DNA of 24,791 bases from an uncultured Clostridia bacterium (GTDB lineage: Bacteria; Bacillota; Clostridia; Saccharofermentanales; DTU023). The notes beneath the pieces are model-generated. The model made no database searches, was not told the origin of the DNA, and worked only from the letters and a program-made list of their open reading frames with translations. The translations under genes and the position numbers were made by a program. Below are positions 7,801-15,087 of the stretch, piece by piece. Position 1 is the stretch's first letter. Every line of letters starts with the position of its first letter. The stretch lies in contig CAMJYM010000022.1 of assembly GCA_946220865.1 (NCBI GenBank), positions 1-24,791 on the forward strand, read 5' to 3'.

Positions 7801-8322
7801 ATGTTGAATCAAACGATGAATCACCTTCCCTGGCGGGCTGCCGTCATCACGCTCAGTGATCAGGCGGCCGCGGGCCAGCGCCGTGACGAAAGCGGACCTC
7901 TGATCTGCCAGCGCCTGCGAGAAACAGCTTACGATATTATTGAAACAATCCTTATGCCCGATGACGAAAAGGCGCTGAAAGAGGAACTCATACGTCTTTG
8001 TGACCAGGCTCAGCCCGACCTTATTCTGACGACAGGCGGAACGGGCTGCGCCGCACGCGACATCACGCCAGAAGCGACACTCGCCGTAGCGGATAAAATC
8101 GTTCCCGGCATTGCCGAGGCGATGCGTTCCGCCTCCCTGAAGATCACCCCCCATGCCATGCTTTCCCGCGCAGTAGCCGTGATCCGCGGAAGAACTTTGA
8201 TCATCAATCTCCCTGGCAGCCCCAAAGCCTGTATGGAGAACATGGACGTTTTCATGCCTGCTATACCCCACGCTATGGGGCTTCTCAGAGAAGAGGTTCA
8301 CAACTGTGCTGAGAACGAGTAG
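7801..8322 (+). CDS. MogA/MoaB-family molybdopterin adenylyltransferase
   Basis: Single-domain MoCF protein, 173 residues, predicted to adenylylate molybdopterin before metal insertion. Hallmarks are AAVITLSDQ at the N-terminus, the nucleotide/molybdopterin loop LILTTGGTGCAARDITPEAT, and NLPGSPKACMEN near the C-terminus. The frame is open further upstream (TTG at 7759), but that would overlap the preceding gene. The ATG at 7801 has AAAGGA eight nucleotides before it and abuts the preceding stop, so it was chosen. The MoaB and MogA groups cannot be separated by eye. Co-transcribed with the MoeA-like gene. Confidence 0.9.
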   Translation: MLNQTMNHLPWRAAVITLSDQAAAGQRRDESGPLICQRLRETAYDIIETILMPDDEKALKEELIRLCDQAQPDLILTTGGTGCAARDITPEATLAVADKIVPGIAEAMRSASLKITPHAMLSRAVAVIRGRTLIINLPGSPKACMENMDVFMPAIPHAMGLLREEVHNCAENE

Positions 8323-8364
8323 ATTACTTCTTTATCTGCAAAAGTTCAGATCACTGCATGAAGC

Positions 8365-8382
8365 TGAAATAATGGCATTTCA
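8365..8382. repeat. Inverted repeat TGAAAT-N6-ATTTCA
   Basis: Perfect 6-bp arms at 8365-8370 and 8377-8382 in the gap before modA. The same hexamer recurs, in the opposite arrangement, in the hairpin at 8455-8479. There is no T-tract, so it is unlikely to be the terminator of the preceding gene pair. Confidence 0.4.
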
Positions 8383-8445
8383 ATGTGAAAAGCTGCTCTG
8401 CTCATGAAGCGGGCAAAGGCCTCTGAATGCTTAACAAAAGCTTGA

Positions 8446-8479
8446 TGCACGTGCAGTGATTTCAGGACGTGAAATCACT
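8446..8479. repeat. Adjoining palindrome (10 bp) and 10-bp stem-loop upstream of modA
   Basis: TGCACGTGCA at 8446-8455 is a perfect palindrome. It shares its last base with a perfect inverted repeat whose arms are AGTGATTTCA (8455-8464) and TGAAATCACT (8470-8479), with a 5-nt loop GGACG. No T-run follows, so an intrinsic terminator is not indicated. Possible roles are a regulator binding site or an RNA/DNA hairpin upstream of the modA promoter. Confidence 0.6.
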
Positions 8480-8494
8480 TGGATGAACACAAAA

Positions 8495-8523
8495 TTCAAG
8501 AGGTATCAACCTTCATATATACT
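8495..8523 (+). promoter_or_regulatory. Candidate modA promoter
   Basis: TTCAAG (8495-8500), a 17-nt spacer and TATACT (8518-8523) form a plausible sigma-A promoter with a weak -35 and a good -10 (5 of 6). The predicted start of transcription, about 8530, falls in the centre of the palindrome at 8516-8545. Binding of a protein there would block this promoter directly. Confidence 0.5.
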
Positions 8524-8545
8524 CGCGTTAAGTCGCGATTATATA
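8516..8545. promoter_or_regulatory. ModE-like operator palindrome over the modA promoter
   Basis: Arms TATATACTCGCG (8516-8527) and CGCGATTATATA (8534-8545) are complementary at 11 of 12 positions, with a 6-nt spacer TTAAGT. The half site contains TATATAnTCG, close to the TATATAnCG half of the E. coli ModE box, but the two halves face the other way round. It covers the predicted -10 and start of transcription, 27 nt before the modA ATG. Repression by a molybdate-responsive regulator is inferred; none is encoded in this window. Confidence 0.6.
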
Positions 8546-8572
8546 AATATTTTTCTGAAACAGGAGAAAAAA

Positions 8573-9487
8573 ATGAAGAAATTTCTCACCCTGCTGCTCG
8601 CACCTGCGATGGTCATTGGCCTTGCAGCCTGCGCTGCCCCAGCAGCCCCCAAAACGACGGAAGTCGCATCTGAAAAAAACGCAGAGACCGAAGCTGAAAG
8701 CAAGAACAGCGAAGTCAGTCCTGCCAGTTCTGAGGCTAAAGCTGACAAAGAACCTGAGGAGATTATTGTTTTCGCCGCAGCCTCAATGACTGAGACGATC
8801 AATAAAATTAAAGACCTTTACGAAAAAGATCATCAGGTACGCATTAGCTGTAACTTTGACTCCTCCGGGACCCTCAAAACCCAGATTCAGGAGCATGCGG
8901 ACTGCGATCTCTTTATCTCTGCCGGTCAGAAGCAAATGAATCAGCTGGATAAAAGCGTGGATAAGGAAAAAAATCCGGATCAGCTTGACTTTGTGGCCGA
9001 GGGCACACGCATCAATCTGCTTGAAAACAAAGTCGTTCTGGTTGTTCCCAAGGATAACCCCAAATGCCTGAAGAGCTTTGATGACCTCGCTTCCAAGTTC
9101 AAGGAGGGCAGCGTATTGCTGGCCATGGGTAACAGTGACGTTCCAGTTGGACAGTACACACAAAAGATTCTTGCCTACTATAAACTTGATGAGGAAGCTC
9201 TGGCCAAAGCAGGCAGCATCACCTACGGCACTAACGTTAAAGAGGTCACCACTCAGGTTGCCGAGGGCAGCGTAGACTGTGGTGTTGTTTACTGCACCGA
9301 TGCTTTTTCCGCCGGACTTACGGTCATCGACAATGCGACAAGTGAGATGTGCGGACAGGTCATCTACCCCGCAGCAGTGATGAAGAATGCCAAGCATGCC
9401 GAGGCCGCAAAGGCTTTTCTCGACTATCTCCAGGGCCAAGAGGCCATGGACATCTTTAAGGCTGTTGGCTTCTCCCCTGTCAACTGA
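8573..9487 (+). CDS. modA: Molybdate ABC transporter substrate-binding lipoprotein
   Basis: Extracytoplasmic oxyanion-binding protein that delivers molybdate (possibly tungstate) to ModB. The ATG at 8573 was chosen because of CAGGAG seven nucleotides before it and because it starts a lipoprotein signal peptide: MKK, a hydrophobic stretch, and lipobox LAAC with Cys20 as the lipidation site. The open frame upstream to 8456 is not needed. A flexible Ala/Glu/Lys/Ser-rich linker (about 21-62) precedes the ModA fold: IIVFAAASMTETI, then CNFDSSGTLKTQI, where serines of AAAS and SSG are the usual oxyanion ligands. DLFISAGQKQMNQLD and a C-terminal YPAAVMKNAKH follow. At 304 residues it is slightly long because of the linker. 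A membrane lipoprotein anchor fits a cell without a periplasm. Confidence 0.94.
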   Translation: MKKFLTLLLAPAMVIGLAACAAPAAPKTTEVASEKNAETEAESKNSEVSPASSEAKADKEPEEIIVFAAASMTETINKIKDLYEKDHQVRISCNFDSSGTLKTQIQEHADCDLFISAGQKQMNQLDKSVDKEKNPDQLDFVAEGTRINLLENKVVLVVPKDNPKCLKSFDDLASKFKEGSVLLAMGNSDVPVGQYTQKILAYYKLDEEALAKAGSITYGTNVKEVTTQVAEGSVDCGVVYCTDAFSAGLTVIDNATSEMCGQVIYPAAVMKNAKHAEAAKAFLDYLQGQEAMDIFKAVGFSPVN

Positions 9488-9495
9488 GTTCTGAA

Positions 9496-9537
9496 AAGGA
9501 CTGAAGGGACGGCCTTCGTGCTGCCCCTTCAGTCCTT
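9496..9537 (+). other. 13-bp RNA stem-loop between modA and modB
   Basis: Perfectly complementary arms AAGGACTGAAGGG (9496-9508) and CCCTTCAGTCCTT (9525-9537) flank a 16-nt loop, in the 63-nt gap between modA and modB. The sequence after it is ATAATTGATA rather than a T-run, so full termination is unlikely. A stem here would protect the 3' end of modA mRNA and lower modB/modC expression, as is common where one binding protein is needed in excess over its permease. Confidence 0.75.
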
Positions 9538-9550
9538 ATAATTGATAAAC

Positions 9551-10219
9551 ATGGATTGGTACCCTTTATTTAATTCTCTGCGCATTGCCGGAATAAGTTC
9601 GGTTATTGTTTTTTTTACGGGCATATTCTTCGCTTATTACGCAGCAAAGCTGCCCCGCAGCATCAAGGGCTTCCTTGATGTGATTCTCACGCTTCCCATG
9701 GTATTACCCCCAACGGTATGCGGATATTTACTTCTGCTCGTTTTTGGCAGTCAGAGACCGGTCGGTCTCTTTTTACTGCGCTTTGGCATTAAATTTGTGA
9801 TGACCTGGTATGGGGCCATCCTCGCAGCGGCAGTTGTGGCCTTTCCGCTGATGTATCGAACCGCGCGCGGCGCCTTTGAAAGTTTTGACTGCACACTTGC
9901 CCAGTCGGCACAGACCCTCGGTCTTTCCAACACTTATATTTTCTGGCGCATTCGCATGCCCGCCTGTCGCCAGGGTATACTCGCCGGCACAGTACTTGCC
10001 TTTGCCAGGGCCCTGGGAGAATACGGCGCAACCAGTATGCTCATCGGCTACACCCCCGGCAGAACAGCGACGATAGCCACAACCGTTTACCAGCTCTGGC
10101 GCACCAATGATGATGCCGGCGCCCTATTCTGGGTCATGATAAACCTTGCCATCAGCACCGTCGTGCTGCTCAGCGTTAACCTTCTGGAAAGCCGACAGAA
10201 AGCAGGAAGAAAAAGATGA
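9551..10219 (+). CDS. modB: Molybdate ABC transporter permease
   Basis: Integral membrane channel subunit of the ModABC importer, 222 residues, with about five helices. The EAA-type loop that contacts ModC is visible (QTLGLSNTYIFWRIRMP, then GILAGTVLAFARALGEYGAT). The N-terminal ILTLPMVLPPTVCGYLLL is typical of ModB/CysT-like permeases. The frame opens at 9542 (TTG), just after an in-frame stop; ATG 9551 is preferred. Neither has a recognisable Shine-Dalgarno, so translation may rely on coupling or the upstream stem-loop. The stop overlaps the modC ATG by 4 nt. Confidence 0.93.
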   Translation: MDWYPLFNSLRIAGISSVIVFFTGIFFAYYAAKLPRSIKGFLDVILTLPMVLPPTVCGYLLLLVFGSQRPVGLFLLRFGIKFVMTWYGAILAAAVVAFPLMYRTARGAFESFDCTLAQSAQTLGLSNTYIFWRIRMPACRQGILAGTVLAFARALGEYGATSMLIGYTPGRTATIATTVYQLWRTNDDAGALFWVMINLAISTVVLLSVNLLESRQKAGRKR

Positions 10220-11256
10220 GCCTGATTGTGGATATTCAAAAAAAGCTCGGCAGTTTTGAGCTTAAATCCAAGTTTGAAGCGAAAAATGGAGTGACTTCCC
10301 TGCTTGGTCCCTCCGGCTGCGGCAAAAGTATGACCCTTAAATGTATCGCCGGAATCGAAAAGCCCGATGCAGGTCACATAGAACTTGACGGGCTTGTCCT
10401 CTTTGACAGTGAAAAGGGAATCAATCTTCCTCCGCAGGAGCGTCATGTCGGCTATCTTTTTCAAAACTACGCCCTCTTTCAAAATATGACGGTGCGTCAG
10501 AATGTCCTCTGCGGTATGCATCAGTTAAAAGAACGTTCTGCCAAAGCTGGATTACTTGAAAAAGTTCTGGCCATGTTTCAATTGAACGGACTGGAAAAAC
10601 ATCGTCCTCATCAGCTTTCCGGCGGGCAAGCTCAACGCGTGGCCCTGGCCCGTATTATGGTCAGCAGCCCACAGCTTCTCTTGCTTGATGAGCCCTTCGC
10701 GGCACTTGATGCCCATCTCCGTGATAAGCTCATGATCGATCTGCGCGAAGTTCTCGCACGCTTCGGGCGCAAGGTCATTATGGTCACCCACAACCGGGAT
10801 GAGGCTTACAAAATGAGCCAGGAAATCGCCGTGATGGATGAGGGAAAGCTGCTCACGGTAAAGCCGACCAAAGAGCTCTTTGCAGATCCTGGCAGTATTC
10901 CTGCCGCTCTTCTCACCGGCTGTAAAAACATCGCCACCGTCGAAAAAAGGGGTGAGCATGAAGTCTACGTACCAGAATGGGGTGCAACTTTCAAGACAGC
11001 AGAGGCCGTTGGAGATACGATCAAAGCCATTGGCATCCGCGCTCACTATTTCAATCCAGCTGCGCCAACCAATCGCCACGAAGTCGAATTCTGCGAAGAA
11101 ATGGAAGAACCCTTTGAATGGATCATCGCCTTCAGATATAAATCCGCTGCAGTGGATGCAGCAAATATCTGGTGGCGTATGAGTAAAGATAAGCGGCCGC
11201 AGAGTTTTCCCAGCGAACTAGGTATCGCCCCGGCAAATATCCTTCTGCTTTATTGA
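10216..11256 (+). CDS. modC: Molybdate ABC transporter ATP-binding protein
   Basis: ATPase of the molybdate importer, 346 residues. Walker A GPSGCGKSM is at about 31-39, the Q-loop LFQNYALF at about 81, the signature LSGGQAQR at about 134, and Walker B LLLLDEPFAALDAH at about 153-166. The H-loop His follows in VIMVTHNRDEA. The C-terminal 110 or so residues form the accessory region usual in ModC, where a TOBE-type domain binds oxyanion and gives feedback inhibition; homology there is not obvious by eye. DEPFAALDAHLR is typical of importers of the Mod/Pot/Cys group. Coupled to modB through an ATGA overlap. Confidence 0.93.
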   Translation: MSLIVDIQKKLGSFELKSKFEAKNGVTSLLGPSGCGKSMTLKCIAGIEKPDAGHIELDGLVLFDSEKGINLPPQERHVGYLFQNYALFQNMTVRQNVLCGMHQLKERSAKAGLLEKVLAMFQLNGLEKHRPHQLSGGQAQRVALARIMVSSPQLLLLDEPFAALDAHLRDKLMIDLREVLARFGRKVIMVTHNRDEAYKMSQEIAVMDEGKLLTVKPTKELFADPGSIPAALLTGCKNIATVEKRGEHEVYVPEWGATFKTAEAVGDTIKAIGIRAHYFNPAAPTNRHEVEFCEEMEEPFEWIIAFRYKSAAVDAANIWWRMSKDKRPQSFPSELGIAPANILLLY

Positions 11257-11403
11257 GCAACTGGGTCCCTCCAGATGGCACAGCAGATAATCCAGAAAAA
11301 TATTGAAAAAGGCGTTCCTGGATCTTGTTGGCTTCTGCATCAGCTGCTGTTTTATGTCTTGCTGTTTGCTCAGCTGACGTTCACATTTCCTGCTCATAGC
11401 TCA

Positions 11404-11440
11404 GGGGTTCCTTGCCGCAAGGCTGGTCACCGCGAGCCCC
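11404..11440 (+). other. GC-rich foldable segment after modC
   Basis: Outer arms GGGGTTC (11404-11410) and GAGCCCC (11434-11440) pair with one G-U. An inner CCTTG/CAAGG hairpin (11410-11414 with 11418-11422) lies within. It lies in the 251-nt gap between modC and the tRNA and is not followed by a T-tract. It could mark the 3' end of the mod transcript. The rest of the gap, apart from the tRNA promoter, shows nothing recognisable; a 62-codon frame at 11275-11463 has no coding support. Confidence 0.3.
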
Positions 11441-11459
11441 AGATCGACGAAAATAGCCA

Positions 11460-11488
11460 TTGACAATTTTATTCTGGCCGCATAGAAT
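11460..11488 (+). promoter_or_regulatory. Strong promoter of the tRNA-Lys gene
   Basis: Consensus -35 TTGACA (11460-11465), exactly 17 nt, then TAGAAT (11483-11488). Transcription would start near 11495, leaving a short 5' leader before the mature tRNA at 11508. Confidence 0.85.
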
Positions 11489-11507
11489 GTTGATCGTGCC
11501 TGACGAC

Positions 11508-11583
11508 GCGCCATTGGCTCAGTTGGTAGAGCAACTGACTCTTAATCAGTGGGTCCAGGGTTCGAGTCCCTGATGGCGCACCA
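11508..11583 (+). tRNA. tRNA-Lys (anticodon CTT)
   Basis: Complete cloverleaf of 76 nt. The acceptor arms GCGCCAT and ATGGCGC pair fully. The D-arm is GCTC/GAGC, the anticodon stem ACTGA/TCAGT holds loop CTCTTAA (T33, anticodon CTT, reads AAG), and the T-arm CAGGG/CCCTG encloses TTCGAGT. Discriminator A and CCA are encoded (11580-11583). It is a single gene with its own promoter and terminator. Confidence 0.98.
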
Positions 11584-11584
11584 G

Positions 11585-11629
11585 AAAAAACCGGAAAGCT
11601 TTTACAAAAAGCTTTCCGGTTTTTTATTT
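11585..11629. terminator. Bidirectional intrinsic terminator
   Basis: A 19-bp perfect stem (11585-11603 with 11607-11625) surrounds a 3-nt loop. It carries six A on the left and six T on the right, so it ends the tRNA-Lys transcript on the plus strand and, read the other way, the convergent ABC permease transcript that stops at 11712. Confidence 0.95.
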
Positions 11630-11711
11630 GTACCGGCGTCAGCCGCTGCTCAAACGAGTTGCTTAGTCATTCGCCAGGCTTTTTTGCTGCTGTAAGCCGT
11701 GGCCTCAGGCT

Positions 11712-14303
11712 TTACAAAATATCTGTTATAAGTACCCGGTCGTTTTTTCTACTATCCATCAGACTTACGATGAACAGGACGAAAACGTGGAACAGTATCG
11801 CTACAAACAGGCCAGCTCCTGCGGACAACAAAGTGATTCCATAAAAATCAAAGAGTTCAGTGCTCAGGAAGATCAGAGGGAAAGTGACCAACACAAAAAG
11901 GAGCGCAGCGATCACTAAGACAAAGAGTTTGGAGACAAACATGTACATCATGCCTTGTAGGCGGCTTTGCCCGAAAATCCTGCGAATTGCCATCATCCGT
12001 CTCTGTTGGAGGACTTCGAATCCCCAGATTGAAAGACAATTGATGAGCGAAGTGACAATGGCCATTCCCATCAGAGCATAGATGAAGGTTAACTGTATGG
12101 AAGCGCTGATGCGCACGGTCTTTGTAAGATTACCATTATCCTGAACGTGATAACCGTATTTTGATGCGACCGTAAACAAATAATCTGCCACGGCACTCTG
12201 CTGTTTGGGAGAGGTGGAGATGAGCATAATTTCATAATAAGTCTTATTACCAATCAGCTTGAAAAATGTCTTCTCTGACACATACAAGCCACCTGTTGGA
12301 CAATCTTCCATCAACTCAGCAAAATAGTTTTCAGTCGTTCCAGCCAGCTCAAGTTCAAAAGACTGATCTTCTCCAACCACTCGATTCAAACGGACGCGAT
12401 CCCCTTTTACGTATGTGCTCATGTCAATAAGTCGATGCTTATAAAAAGGGGCATTCTCGCTTAATTGAACCGTCCCGGTAAAATCAGCATTGGCATTTTG
12501 AGTTGTGGCGTACTCTTTGCTTAGAGAAGCTTGATTGTAAAATATGGCTAAATTATGTTCTGAAAAATCTTCAAAAGAAATCAACTCATCGCCTTTGATA
12601 AGCTTGAACATCTCTTCATTTAATGCAAAGAGATTCGTTAATGTTCTGATCGGTTGATCTGTATTTCGATAATATCTTTTCAGTTCTTTTGTAAGCTTGT
12701 CATTGGGCATGTCAAATTCAGTATTTGCGCCGACATAGTGATAAGAACGGACATGATCTGGAAAGCCTGCTAATATTGTCTTTTCACCATCGGGGAGCTC
12801 CCCACCCTGAAGAGATCTCACGACGTAAAAGTCTGCGGCATATTGCTTGATTTCAGCTCGTGACTTGAGAAGGATGGTTCGTGCTGCTACTAAGCCCAAA
12901 GATAAGACAAGGATGCTCATCAGGAGGCTCAGGGAAAGGGTAACCAAGGTAACTTTTTTTCGTGCATAGGCTCTGATCCAAACCGGTACTTTGGTATCCT
13001 GAAACCGTACGAGCGATGGATTATATTCCGCTTGCCCAGACAGATAAGCCTGTATATTTCGGATATCAATTCGGAGTATGAAGAGGAAAGGCAAAATGCT
13101 GACCAAAACCAGTATCAGTAAATAAATGAGTATGATATCCAAAAAATAAAATTGGGCTATAAAGTGATATCTTTCGCCTTGCTCAAATAACAACGCAGCA
13201 ATACGATCAGAAAAAAAGTGTAGCATCATCGCATTGAGAGCTGTTGACAGAGCCACGGCAATCAGGAATACAAAGAGGTTCTGCTGCCAGAGTACACAAC
13301 TGACATGGCCTTGATGACAGCCATGCACCATCATGATGGAAAATTCCCGATGATTGGCTTGAAAGTTAGAGGCCTGACTTGTAATTACGATAGTGCAGAC
13401 GATCAGGAGTAAGATGATGATCAAAACCATACCTGCTGTTCGAAACTGTTTGCCTATGTTCGATGTTTCAATCAGTTTAAGGGCAAGTCGCACAGCCTCG
13501 TTGCGCTGGATTTGATCCGCCGGCAAATGTATTTTTTCTGCAAGCTCCGATACCTGAGTTTCATATTGAAGAGAATCTTGGGGAGCGCTGTATACATAAA
13601 GAACAGCCTGATCATGATGGCAATCAGGATTGCCGATATAGGCTGTCTCTACATAGTTTCCTATTTTTCTGAAATCCCCCTCCACAATCCCGGTGATGCA
13701 AAATGACCTGAAGCCAAGTGGCTCATAGTGTTCATTACAGCTCAGCTGAGCATTCTGCGTCGGTATATCGCCAGGCAAGAGACGTTGGCCTACCGGCAGT
13801 TCGATCGTATCGCCAATTTTATAGTCTTTGCTTTGCAACTTCTTACCAGCATAAATAAAATCCCTTGGCACCACAATTTCTGACTCAAGTATGGGCCATC
13901 TCCCTTCCACTAAGCTTAGAGGTATGACATCAGAGGCACCCTTTCCCAACTCAACAAGGGACAGCAGCCAGTGGTCAGCAAGATCTTCACTCAGTCCGCC
14001 TCGTTCATTCTCTGCAATCGGATCCAAGCAGGCGGTCAAGCTGTAATTAATCAAGTAAGAATTCCTTGTCATGGGAAGTTCTGCTACAGCTTTCTTCATC
14101 TTGAGGCTGGCATTCGGTATACGGTAATCCCAAGTACCATCTGAAGCATAGGCGTTTTTGATTTGCGCACACTCATAGTTTTTGTAGAGAAGAAGCAGGC
14201 TGGAAATAAAAAACAAAGCAATGGCAAGGCTCAGGACATTAAAGAAATTCCTTTTCCAGTTTTGCCTGAATATTCTGACCGAAAGCTTGAAGAGTGCAAA
14301 CAT
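11712..14303 (-). CDS. FtsX-like ABC transporter permease, 8 TM (863 aa)
   Basis: Membrane subunit of a second FtsX/MacB-type transporter. Hydrophobic helices lie at about 20-41, 289-309, 338-358, 384-408, 450-471, 734-757, 792-814 and 822-845, in a 1+3, 1+3 arrangement. Two large extracytoplasmic domains span about 42-288 and 472-733. This is the same plan as the 822-residue permease earlier in the window, but sequence similarity between them is low by eye, so it is not a recent duplication. A cytoplasmic motif RMMAIRRIFGQSRLQ after the sixth helix corresponds to the conserved FtsX segment. The gene lies 18 nt after its ATPase, with GAGG before the ATG, and looks more AT-rich than its neighbours. 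Substrate unknown; export or peptide resistance inferred. Confidence 0.88.
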   Translation of the reverse strand: MFALFKLSVRIFRQNWKRNFFNVLSLAIALFFISSLLLLYKNYECAQIKNAYASDGTWDYRIPNASLKMKKAVAELPMTRNSYLINYSLTACLDPIAENERGGLSEDLADHWLLSLVELGKGASDVIPLSLVEGRWPILESEIVVPRDFIYAGKKLQSKDYKIGDTIELPVGQRLLPGDIPTQNAQLSCNEHYEPLGFRSFCITGIVEGDFRKIGNYVETAYIGNPDCHHDQAVLYVYSAPQDSLQYETQVSELAEKIHLPADQIQRNEAVRLALKLIETSNIGKQFRTAGMVLIIILLLIVCTIVITSQASNFQANHREFSIMMVHGCHQGHVSCVLWQQNLFVFLIAVALSTALNAMMLHFFSDRIAALLFEQGERYHFIAQFYFLDIILIYLLILVLVSILPFLFILRIDIRNIQAYLSGQAEYNPSLVRFQDTKVPVWIRAYARKKVTLVTLSLSLLMSILVLSLGLVAARTILLKSRAEIKQYAADFYVVRSLQGGELPDGEKTILAGFPDHVRSYHYVGANTEFDMPNDKLTKELKRYYRNTDQPIRTLTNLFALNEEMFKLIKGDELISFEDFSEHNLAIFYNQASLSKEYATTQNANADFTGTVQLSENAPFYKHRLIDMSTYVKGDRVRLNRVVGEDQSFELELAGTTENYFAELMEDCPTGGLYVSEKTFFKLIGNKTYYEIMLISTSPKQQSAVADYLFTVASKYGYHVQDNGNLTKTVRISASIQLTFIYALMGMAIVTSLINCLSIWGFEVLQQRRMMAIRRIFGQSRLQGMMYMFVSKLFVLVIAALLFVLVTFPLIFLSTELFDFYGITLLSAGAGLFVAILFHVFVLFIVSLMDSRKNDRVLITDIL

Positions 14304-14321
14304 CCTTTTTTTCCTCAGGGA

Positions 14322-14990
14322 TTATTCCTGAACTGGTATACGGCCATCTTGCATATAGATGATGCGATCCGTTTTCTTCGCTATGTCGCGATCATGCGTA
14401 ACCATAAACAATGTTTTGTGGTATATTTTGCAACAATCGAGCAAAAGATCACTGACCTGATCACTATTTTGTGAGTCGAGGTTTCCAGTAGGTTCATCAG
14501 CCAGAATCAACACCGGGTCCATTAATATGGCACGGGCAATGGCTACCCGCTGCTGCTCGCCGCCTGACAACTGCCCTGGCAGATGCTGCAGACGAGAGCC
14601 GAGGTCGAGACGCTCAACGAGGTCGGAAAAAAGGGCGGGATCTGCCTTGCCTCTGCGAAATGACCAGGGCAGAAGGATGTTTTCTTTGGCTGTTAGTTCA
14701 AAAAGCAGATTGTAATGTTGAAAAATAACAGAGACGGAATGTCGGCGAAAATCAAGCAGCTGCCTGGTAGATAAGTGCAGCACATCACGGGTATCAAACA
14801 AATATTCTCCACTGTCAGGTTGATCAATGAGAGCCAACACATTCAGTAATGTTGTTTTTCCACTTCCGCTCTTACCCATTAGGGCAACGCTTTCACCGCT
14901 CCTGATCGCCAGACTGACAGCATCTACAGCCTTGATTGCAGCCTCTCCGGAACCATAGATTTTCGTAATGTTGTTACACTCAATCAACAT
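14322..14990 (-). CDS. ABC transporter ATP-binding protein (MacB/LolD type)
   Basis: ATPase partner of the 863-residue permease, 222 residues. It has Walker A GKSGSGKTT, the Q-loop FQHYNLLFELT, the signature LSGGEQQR, Walker B LILADEPTGNLDSQ and the H-loop His in FMVTHDRDIA. The ATG at 14990 was chosen, giving MLIECNNITKIYGSG, the normal beginning for this family. An upstream in-frame ATG at 15059 would add 23 atypical residues that run through the hairpin at 15024-15051. The purine-rich AGAAAGAAA is a weak ribosome binding site. Placed between the XRE regulator gene and the permease gene, in one likely operon. Confidence 0.94.
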   Translation of the reverse strand: MLIECNNITKIYGSGEAAIKAVDAVSLAIRSGESVALMGKSGSGKTTLLNVLALIDQPDSGEYLFDTRDVLHLSTRQLLDFRRHSVSVIFQHYNLLFELTAKENILLPWSFRRGKADPALFSDLVERLDLGSRLQHLPGQLSGGEQQRVAIARAILMDPVLILADEPTGNLDSQNSDQVSDLLLDCCKIYHKTLFMVTHDRDIAKKTDRIIYMQDGRIPVQE

Positions 14991-15023
14991 ATTTTTCTTT
15001 CTGTCTAGATTTGAGATTAAACT

Positions 15024-15051
15024 GGAGAGGCGTAATATGAGACGCCTCTCC
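15024..15051 (-). other. 10-bp stem-loop between the XRE regulator and ABC genes
   Basis: Perfect arms GGAGAGGCGT (15024-15033) and ACGCCTCTCC (15042-15051) enclose an 8-nt loop. On the minus strand it is followed by AGTTTAATCT, which has few U and so is not a strong terminator. It could be an attenuator or processing element that sets transporter output relative to regulator output. Confidence 0.6.
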
Positions 15052-15087
15052 GTGAGCATAACTACTTTAACAATTGTGCATTAAACA

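Noticed and set aside
8323..8572. Possible molybdenum-cofactor riboswitch upstream of modA
   Set aside because: Palindromes are present but I could not match the conserved Moco motif core; a covariance-model search would decide.
8783..9439. 218-codon open frame antisense to modA
   Set aside because: modA has a complete lipoprotein and ModA fold on the plus strand; the antisense product shows no motif.
11275..11463. 62-codon frame between modC and the tRNA
   Set aside because: No ribosome binding site, no recognisable product, and it overlaps the tRNA promoter region.
11508..11583. tRNA-Lys as phage or island attachment site with a duplicated 3' end
   Set aside because: No second copy of the tRNA 3' end and no integrase gene was found in the window.
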